DNA from: Massilia sp. Mn16-1_5
GTDB lineage: Bacteria > Pseudomonadota > Gammaproteobacteria > Burkholderiales > Burkholderiaceae_D
Assembly: GCF_004798585.1 (NCBI RefSeq)
Contig: NZ_PPXQ01000002.1
Span: forward strand, 124,001-188,000
Length of the DNA stretch: 64,000 nucleotides
Reading direction: 5' to 3'
Below are positions 58,462-64,000 of the stretch, piece after piece. A model generated the notes under the pieces. It saw only the letters and a program-made list of their open reading frames with translations. It was not told where the DNA came from and did no database searches. The position numbers and the translations under genes are program-made. Positions within the stretch are counted from its first letter, which is position 1. Each line of letters opens with the position of its first letter.

Positions 58462-59385
58462 TTGGACCATCATGACGACCCCAGTGCCCTCGACATCGTG
58501 ATCGTGCCGCCCACGCACGATCTGGGCGACGGCTTCCAGGTACGGCGCGCCTTGCCGAGCCGCCAGCGGCGCATGGTCGGCCCCTTCGTCTTCCTCGACC
58601 AGATGGGCCCGCACGTATTCCAGCCCGGCCAGGGCCTGGATGTGCGGCCCCATCCGCACGTCTGCCTGGCCACCGTCACCTATCTGTTCGACGGCGAGAT
58701 CATGCACCGCGACAGCCTGGGCAGCGTGCAGCCGATCCGGCCCGGCGAAGTCAACTGGATGACGGCCGGGCGCGGCATCGTCCACTCCGAGCGCACCGAT
58801 ACCGCGCTGCGCCAGGACGGCAGCGGCCTGTTCGGCCTGCAATGCTGGGTCGCACTGCCGTCGCGGCAAGAGGAAACCGATCCGGCCTTTACCCACACCA
58901 AGGCCGCCGAGCTGCCCTTCATCGAAGGCGAGGGCGTCGAAGCGCGCGTCGTGGCCGGCAGCTACTGGGGCAAGCGTTCGCCGGTCGCCACGCTGTCCGA
59001 TATGTTCTACGTCGACGTCGAGTTGCGCGCCGGCGCCCGTATCGCGATGCCGCCGGAGTACCCGGAGCAGGCCATCTATATCGTCGAGGGTCGCCTCGAC
59101 CTGGGGCGCGACGGCACATTCGAGCCGGGCCAGCTGGTGGTGCTGAAGCCGGGCGCCGAAGTGCGCCTGGGGGCACCGGGGCCCGGTCCGACGCGCATCA
59201 TGCTGCTCGGCGGCGAGCCGATGGACGGCCCGCGTTTCCTGTCCTGGAATTTCGTCGCCAGCTCCGAGGAGCGCATCGAACAGGCCAAGCGCGACTGGAA
59301 GGCGGGCGCCTTTCCCCAGGTGCCGGGCGAGACCGAATTCATTCCGCTGCCCGACTCGCAGGGCCGTCCGGTGCGCTACCCGTAG
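58462..59385 (+). CDS. Pirin family protein
   Basis: The 307-residue bicupin has the pirin metal site in [18 protein letters not shown] and the second part [11 protein letters not shown], i.e. three His and one Glu that bind Fe. [12 protein letters not shown] and the C-terminal [20 protein letters not shown] are family signatures. Bacterial pirins include quercetin dioxygenase-like enzymes and regulators of pyruvate metabolism; the role here is not fixed. The start is a TTG at 58462, preceded by AGAGGAG 6-7 bp upstream; no ATG suits. The mntP riboswitch lies divergently upstream. Confidence 0.93.
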   Translation: MDHHDDPSALDIVIVPPTHDLGDGFQVRRALPSRQRRMVGPFVFLDQMGPHVFQPGQGLDVRPHPHVCLATVTYLFDGEIMHRDSLGSVQPIRPGEVNWMTAGRGIVHSERTDTALRQDGSGLFGLQCWVALPSRQEETDPAFTHTKAAELPFIEGEGVEARVVAGSYWGKRSPVATLSDMFYVDVELRAGARIAMPPEYPEQAIYIVEGRLDLGRDGTFEPGQLVVLKPGAEVRLGAPGPGPTRIMLLGGEPMDGPRFLSWNFVASSEERIEQAKRDWKAGAFPQVPGETEFIPLPDSQGRPVRYP

Positions 59386-59463
59386 TAAATATACAAGGCA
59401 TCGCCAGCACGACCAGACCCGGCGCGCTATCATCGCAGCTCTTCCATGTCAAAGGAGCAAGCC

Positions 59464-60315
59464 ATGAACGCCCTCGACGTCCAACGCATTGCCGCCTTCT
59501 CCGACGGCGCGCAGGGCGGCAACCCGGCCGGCGTCTGGATCGGCGACGTCTTGCCAGGCGAAGCCGAGATGCAGCGCGTGGCCCATGAGATCGGCTATTC
59601 CGAAACCGCCTTCGCCGCGCCGCTGGGCGAGGACTGGCGCGTGCGCTACTTTTCGCCCGAATCCGAAGTGCCGTTCTGCGGCCACGCCACCATCGCCCTC
59701 GGCGCGGCACTGGCCGCCCGCCAGGGCGACGGCGTGTATTCGCTGCGGCTGAACGATGCGCTGATCACGGTCGAAGGCCGGCGCGGCGTCAATGCCGAGG
59801 GCGAGGCGCTGACCTCGGCCGCCCTGCAATCCCCGCCCACCCGCAGCGCGCCGGCCCCGGCCGCGCTGGTCGAGCGCGCGCTGGCGCTGTTCGGCTACCA
59901 GACGGGCGACCTCGATCCGCGCATTCCGCCGGCCCTGGCCCATGGCGGCGCCGACCACCTGGTGCTGGCCCTGCGCAGCCGCGCGCTGCTCGCAAGCATG
60001 CGGTATGAGCTCGAAGCAGGGCGGCAGTTCATGCGCGAAGCCGGTCTCGTCACCGTCGTGTTGTTGTGGGCGGAATCCGACACGCTTTTCCATACCCGCA
60101 ACCCATTTGCATCCGGCGGCGTGTATGAAGACCCGGCCACCGGTGCCGGCACCGCGGCCCTGGCCGGCTACCTGCGCGACCTCGGCTGGCCACACGGCGG
60201 GGCCATCAGCGTCGTGCAAGGCGAAGACATGGGCATGCGCTCGCGCCTGCACGCCGCGATCGGGGTGGAGCAGGGCAGCTCGATCCGGGTCTCGGGCACT
60301 GCGCGCAGACTGTAG
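59464..60315 (+). CDS. PhzF family isomerase-like protein
   Basis: The 283-residue protein matches PhzF/YddE: QRIAAFSDGAQGGNPAGVW, the catalytic-Glu region EIGYSETAFA, FSPESEVPFCGHATIALG and DPATGAGTAALAGYL. In phenazine producers PhzF isomerises a dihydro-hydroxyanthranilate, but most homologues have unknown substrates. No other phz genes are in the window, so a phenazine role is unlikely. The ATG at 59464 has AAGGAG 6 bp upstream and is preferred over the ATG at 59446. It ends at a terminator (60350). Confidence 0.92.
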   Translation: MNALDVQRIAAFSDGAQGGNPAGVWIGDVLPGEAEMQRVAHEIGYSETAFAAPLGEDWRVRYFSPESEVPFCGHATIALGAALAARQGDGVYSLRLNDALITVEGRRGVNAEGEALTSAALQSPPTRSAPAPAALVERALALFGYQTGDLDPRIPPALAHGGADHLVLALRSRALLASMRYELEAGRQFMREAGLVTVVLLWAESDTLFHTRNPFASGGVYEDPATGAGTAALAGYLRDLGWPHGGAISVVQGEDMGMRSRLHAAIGVEQGSSIRVSGTARRL

Positions 60316-60351
60316 GACAACACGCCAGGCCGTTTTGTAGGACAACACGCC
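60311..60351 (+). repeat. 25-bp-period direct repeat at the PhzF stop
   Basis: TGTAGGACAACACGCC occurs at 60311-60326 and again at 60336-60351. The first copy includes the PhzF stop codon and the second runs into the terminator stem. It looks like a small local duplication. Confidence 0.7.
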
Positions 60352-60378
60352 GCGGGTTCTTACTGACCCGCGGGTTTT
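60350..60378 (+). terminator. Rho-independent terminator after PhzF gene
   Basis: CCGCGGGT (60350-60357) pairs with ACCCGCGG (60366-60373), with an 8-nt loop, followed by GTTTT. The region 60379-60495 before the next gene is AT-rich and has no gene. Confidence 0.8.
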
Positions 60379-60495
60379 ATGAATTTTGAATTAAGGGGGA
60401 AAAGCCCGCCTGCTCAGCAGTTAGATATTTCTCCAAAGATTGATAATTATCAGGAAACAAGTTTTCTTCTTTAAACATTACCGGAGTTATCGATC

Positions 60496-61308
60496 ATGGA
60501 GTACCAAGCAAACATCACCAGCCAAGGAAGCGCCGATGCGATCCGCCTGTTTGGTGATCAGCAGGGTGCGCAGCCACTCGATGAGCGGCAGCCGGTCATC
60601 GAGCGGCTGCCGTTCACGATCCGCCGTGTCGAAACCGAGGACGACTTGTTGAAGGCGGTGCGCATCCGCCACGCCGCTTATGCCCGCCACGTGCCCGAAT
60701 TCGCGCGCTCGCTGGCCCTGCCGGAAGCGGCCGACTACGAAAGCGACACCATCGTCCTGCTCGCCGAGTCCAAGCTCGACGGCACGCCGATGGGCAGCAC
60801 CCGCATCCGTACCAACCTGTTCCGCCCGCTCGGCGTGGAAGAGTCGGTCGAACTGCCGGAGTGGCTCCAGGGCCGCCGCCTGGTCGAGGCGACCCGTCTC
60901 GGCATCGACGAAGGCCGTACCGGACGCATGGTCAAGATCGCCCTGATCAAGGCCTGCTTCATGTATTGCCAGCAAAACGACATCGAATGGTCGGTCGCCA
61001 CCGGCCGTCCGACGGTAGCGCGCCAGTACGAGCAGCTGCTGTTCTCCGACGTGTTCCCGGAGCAGGGCGCGATTCCGCTGGCGCACGTGGGCAACCTCGA
61101 GCACCGCGTGATGGCCTTCGAGATCGAAACCTTCGAAGCGCGCTGGGCCGCCGCCCGTCATCCGCTGTACAAGTTCTTCTTCGACACCCAGCACCCGGAC
61201 ATCGACGTCGGCCCGAAAGCCGAGCCGCGCCTGACCCGCGTGCGCTTCCCGCAGCGCTCGCCGGCTGCGTCCACCGGTGCCGACCACCTCGGACTGGCCT
61301 TCGCCTGA
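60496..61308 (+). CDS. FeeM-type N-acyl amino acid synthase-like protein (acetyltransferase fold)
   Basis: The 270-residue cytosolic protein has the FeeM catalytic-core pattern of the acyltransferase fold shared with LuxI-type enzymes. Visible features are an N-terminal strand FTIRRVETEDDLLKAVRIRHAAYARHV, where RxxxY is the classic start, MGSTRIRTN, WLQGRRLVEATRLGI and NDIEWSVATGRPTVARQYEQL. Long segments are given by their ends. FeeM enzymes transfer fatty acyl groups from acyl carrier protein to amino acids. No acyl carrier gene is adjacent. It ends at a terminator, then a GGDEF-EAL gene follows. Activity and product are inference. Confidence 0.8.
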   Translation: MEYQANITSQGSADAIRLFGDQQGAQPLDERQPVIERLPFTIRRVETEDDLLKAVRIRHAAYARHVPEFARSLALPEAADYESDTIVLLAESKLDGTPMGSTRIRTNLFRPLGVEESVELPEWLQGRRLVEATRLGIDEGRTGRMVKIALIKACFMYCQQNDIEWSVATGRPTVARQYEQLLFSDVFPEQGAIPLAHVGNLEHRVMAFEIETFEARWAAARHPLYKFFFDTQHPDIDVGPKAEPRLTRVRFPQRSPAASTGADHLGLAFA

Positions 61309-61380
61309 GCAAAGCGGAAGAGATGGCCGTTCGATATTGCATGACGGCATCTCGCTAACCCTGTATCCTTGCGCTTGATC

Positions 61381-61412
61381 AGACTGCGGGAAGTTCCGCC
61401 CGCAGTCTTTGT
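61381..61412 (+). terminator. Rho-independent terminator after FeeM-like gene
   Basis: AGACTGCGGG (61381-61390) pairs perfectly over 10 bp with CCCGCAGTCT (61399-61408), loop AAGTTCCG, then TTGTTG. It lies just 18 bp before the next start codon, so it could also attenuate read-through into that gene. Confidence 0.85.
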
Positions 61413-61429
61413 TGCTTGTGATACCGCTT

Positions 61430-64000
61430 ATGCCCAATTCCTCCGACCCGACACGCAGTTCCACTTCGCTCATGGCCAACCTGGCCGTGGAACGGGTGCT
61501 GCGCGTATTCGCGTATTACCTGATACCGATCGGCATCGGCCTGTTTTCCCTGATTGCCCTGCTGTTCTGGCACAACCAGTACAGCGTGACCGAGCCTGCG
61601 GTACTGCCCCTGCGCGTGCTGCAGCAGCCGCTCGACCTTGGCGCCGACCCGTCGCCGGCCGCGATCCTGGCCCGTTTGAACGGCCAGCCGCCGGTTCCCG
61701 GCTACGACACCAAGCTCAGCGAGCGCCCGGTCTGGTTCGGTTTTTCCCCGATGTCGGCCTCGGTCGAGCAGGACGTCATCGAGTTCCCGTCGCGCCATGC
61801 CCTGGCAATCCGTTGTTGGGATGCAACAACGCTGCGCCCCCTGGGCGAGGCCAGCCGCAACCATGCGGGCGGTGCGATCGATCCGGTAAAAGCCGGTTTT
61901 GCGCTGCGCACGGCGCGCCTGCCTTCGCAGGTACTGTGCAGCGGCACCTTTGCCGGTCCGGCCCGTGTCAGCGTGGCGCAATGGCCATCCGAACAGTTCG
62001 CGCTGTCGGTGGAGCAGTATCACCGCAAGTCGGGCCTGCTCGACGGCGGCATGATCGTGCTGGCCCTGTTCGTGCTGTTGACCGCGCTGATCAATCGCCA
62101 GCCCCTGTACGTGCTGTTCTCGGGCTGGCTGATCCTGAACCTGCGCATCGGCGCGCTGTCGGCCGGCTGGGACATCCAGTGGCTGGGCCAGACCATTCCC
62201 GCCGACTGGCTGCTGCTCTCGCGCTCGGTGACCATCACGCTGTACGGCATCGCCACCCTGACCCTGTATCAGAACCTGCTGCGCGAAAGCCTCGAAGGCC
62301 TGCGCTACGCCGTGCCGATGCGCGTCATGCAATGGCTGTGCATCCCGATGCTGGTGGCGGCGGTGGCCGTGCCATATCGCGTCTACCTGCCGATGCTGTG
62401 GGTGATTTGCGCCTGCTGCTTCTCGATGATGACGGTCGGCCTGTTCAAGATCATCGTCGAATCGCGCAACCGGGTGGCGTCCTGGTTCGCCGCTTCGTTT
62501 GCGCTGACGTTTGTGGCCTCGCTGGCCGAGATCGTCTCGGCGGCGCTGGGCATGCACGAAGTCATCGGCGTCATCAATAGCGTGACCGCGGCACTGGCCT
62601 CGAGCCTGCTGGCCGCGCTCGCGGTGGCCGAGCAAATGCGCGCCGAGACGGAAAAGCGCGAAGAGGCCCAGCAAAAGCTGGAGCACGCCTACGAGGCGAT
62701 GCCGGTCGGCCTGTTCACGCTCGACATGTACGGCCACTTCCAGAGCGCCAATCCGGCCCTGCGCAAGATGCTGGGCGCGGAGAACTTCGAGCTGGGCCGC
62801 ACCGCCTGGCGCCACTTCTTCAGCGAAAACGTCTGGATGGAATTGCACGAGCAGGTCCATGGCCGCAGCGATGCCGAGCTGGAAATCGCCAACCGCGACG
62901 GCAGCCGCCGCTTCCTGGTCAGCGCGACCCTGGCGCGCGGCCGCATCGAGGGCGTGCTGCAGGACGTCACCGAGAAGCACAAGGCCACCGAGCAGCTGCG
63001 CTTCATGGCCAACAACGACCCGCTGACCAAGGTCTTCAACCGCCGCGGCATCGAAAAGATGTTCGAAGGCGCAGCCGCCTCATTGGCGGCCGGCAAGCCG
63101 ATGGCGATCGCCTATATCGACCTCGACCGTTTCAAGCTGATCAACGACCTGTTCGGCCACGGCGCCGGTGACGAAGTGCTCAAGCAGGTGTGCGAGCGCA
63201 TGGCCATGATGCTGGCCGGCGGCCAGCAGATCGGCCGCGTCGGCGGCGACGAATTCGTCATCGTGATGCCCGACACGGCGATTCCGCTGGCGGCGCTGAT
63301 CTGCCGCGGCATCGTCGACCGCATCGGCGGCACCCCGTACCGGGTCGGCGACAAGGCCTTCCACGTGCGCGGCTCGGTCGGCCTGATCGAGGTATCGCCC
63401 GGCATGCCGATGAAGGACGCGATCTCGGCGGCCGACCGCGCCTGCCGCTCGGCCAAGGAGGCGAGCGACGGCCTGGTCGTCTACGAACGCCACGCCGCCG
63501 CCTTCCACGAGCGCGAAGCCGAGCTGAAGCTGGTGGCGCGCCTGCAGAGCCCGAACGCGACCGACGGCCTGTTCCTGGAAATGCAGCCGATCATGTCGCT
63601 GAAGAACCCGAACGACTCGCTGAACTTCGAAGTGCTGCTGCGCATGCGCGGCCTGGACGGGCGCGTGATGCCGGCCGGCCCGCTGATCGGCGCAGCCGAG
63701 AAATGCGGCCGCGCCAGCGTGATCGACCGCTGGGTCCTGACCACGACCCTCGGCTGGATCGCGGAAAACATCTCGCGCCTGCCGAACACGCGTTTCGTCT
63801 GCATGAATCTGTCGGGCGCCTCGCTGAACGACGAGCGCTTCGTTGCCGACACATTGGAGATCCTGGCGCGCCACGTGCACGTCGCCAGCCGCCTGTGCAT
63901 GGAAATCACCGAGAGCGTGGCCCTGCACGACCTCGACAACACGCGCCGCTTCATCGACCAGGTGCGCAATTTCGGCGTGAAAGTGGCGCTGGACGACTTC
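61430..64000 (+). CDS. Membrane PAS-GGDEF-EAL protein, c-di-GMP turnover (cut by window end)
   Basis: At least 857 codons are visible and the gene runs off the right edge. After a first helix (about 24-48), a periplasmic domain (about 50-200) and a 7TM-DISM-like block of helices (about 205-400), a PAS domain (about 420-530) precedes a GGDEF domain with intact GGDEF at residues 605-609. The EAL domain begins near residue 690; its first motif is FEVLLR (Glu734), i.e. EVL rather than EAL, with ITESVAL and LDDF following. No RxxD inhibitory site precedes GGDEF. So cyclase activity is likely; phosphodiesterase activity is uncertain. A second ATG at 61472 is possible. Confidence 0.93.
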   Translation, partial: MPNSSDPTRSSTSLMANLAVERVLRVFAYYLIPIGIGLFSLIALLFWHNQYSVTEPAVLPLRVLQQPLDLGADPSPAAILARLNGQPPVPGYDTKLSERPVWFGFSPMSASVEQDVIEFPSRHALAIRCWDATTLRPLGEASRNHAGGAIDPVKAGFALRTARLPSQVLCSGTFAGPARVSVAQWPSEQFALSVEQYHRKSGLLDGGMIVLALFVLLTALINRQPLYVLFSGWLILNLRIGALSAGWDIQWLGQTIPADWLLLSRSVTITLYGIATLTLYQNLLRESLEGLRYAVPMRVMQWLCIPMLVAAVAVPYRVYLPMLWVICACCFSMMTVGLFKIIVESRNRVASWFAASFALTFVASLAEIVSAALGMHEVIGVINSVTAALASSLLAALAVAEQMRAETEKREEAQQKLEHAYEAMPVGLFTLDMYGHFQSANPALRKMLGAENFELGRTAWRHFFSENVWMELHEQVHGRSDAELEIANRDGSRRFLVSATLARGRIEGVLQDVTEKHKATEQLRFMANNDPLTKVFNRRGIEKMFEGAAASLAAGKPMAIAYIDLDRFKLINDLFGHGAGDEVLKQVCERMAMMLAGGQQIGRVGGDEFVIVMPDTAIPLAALICRGIVDRIGGTPYRVGDKAFHVRGSVGLIEVSPGMPMKDAISAADRACRSAKEASDGLVVYERHAAAFHEREAELKLVARLQSPNATDGLFLEMQPIMSLKNPNDSLNFEVLLRMRGLDGRVMPAGPLIGAAEKCGRASVIDRWVLTTTLGWIAENISRLPNTRFVCMNLSGASLNDERFVADTLEILARHVHVASRLCMEITESVALHDLDNTRRFIDQVRNFGVKVALDDF

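Noticed and set aside
59464..60315. Phenazine biosynthesis
   Set aside because: Only a PhzF-family protein is present; most PhzF homologues occur outside phenazine clusters.
61369..62580. 403-codon open frame overlapping the GGDEF-EAL gene
   Set aside because: It is a shifted frame rich in Arg, Gly and Ala; the true frame encodes recognisable membrane, PAS and GGDEF sequence.

Overview
The window looks like a chromosomal segment of a high-GC betaproteobacterium. The gene content and protein style (DUF2818 followed by a Nudix hydrolase, IspD-IspF, phasin, MntP, PnuC, an MdtABC-type RND operon, GGDEF proteins) fit Oxalobacteraceae, most probably the Massilia/Telluria/Duganella group. That placement is inferred from recognised families, not from a search. 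Genes are tightly packed on both strands with many 4-bp start/stop overlaps. I see no rRNA, tRNA, CRISPR array, insertion sequence or prophage.

Layout. 0-6 kb: end of a DUF2818 membrane protein gene, a Nudix ADP-sugar pyrophosphatase, a secreted HExxH protein, ispD-ispF, a guanidine-II riboswitch driving the guanidinium exporter Gdx/SugE, an MFS transporter with a coupled small protein, and an FMN reductase. 6-14 kb: phasin, an FHA-domain membrane protein with an exported trypsin-like protease, ribA, a Cache-HAMP-PAS histidine kinase, an MFS transporter. 14-20 kb: a TMEM175-type channel and a four-gene operon (receiver-only response regulator, HEAT-repeat membrane protein, PgaC-like glycosyltransferase, exported TIM-barrel-like protein) that looks like an uncharacterised polysaccharide system. 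20-26 kb: DUF1810, a NYN RNase-like protein, a secreted protein, a sodium:solute symporter, SppA. 26-35 kb: mdtABC plus a NodT outer-membrane lipoprotein, behind a CpxR-like GTAAA-N5-GTAAA box.

35-48 kb: a BASS-family transporter, an S46 dipeptidyl-peptidase, and a six-gene operon (HlyD-type adaptor, ABC ATPase, two MacB-type permeases, NtrC-family regulator, histidine kinase). This operon has a full match to the sigma-54 -24/-12 consensus and a perfect 16-bp palindrome about 80 bp upstream, so it looks like a self-contained sigma-54-dependent, autoregulated efflux system. An S9 peptidase gene precedes it. 48-54 kb: PnuC with a nicotinamide-riboside kinase, a TonB-dependent receptor behind a TPP riboswitch (a likely thiamin receptor), a VirK/YbjX protein, a GST. 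54-58 kb: aldo/keto reductase and MFS genes with a divergent LysR regulator, a VOC protein, and MntP behind a yybP-ykoY manganese riboswitch. 58-64 kb: pirin, a PhzF-like protein, a FeeM-type N-acyl amino acid synthase-like protein, and a membrane PAS-GGDEF-EAL protein cut by the window end.

The strongest signals are regulatory: three metabolite riboswitches, the sigma-54 promoter with its enhancer, and the CpxR-like box. The best candidates for undescribed biology are the RR-HEAT-GT2-TIM-barrel operon and the self-regulated sigma-54 efflux operon.
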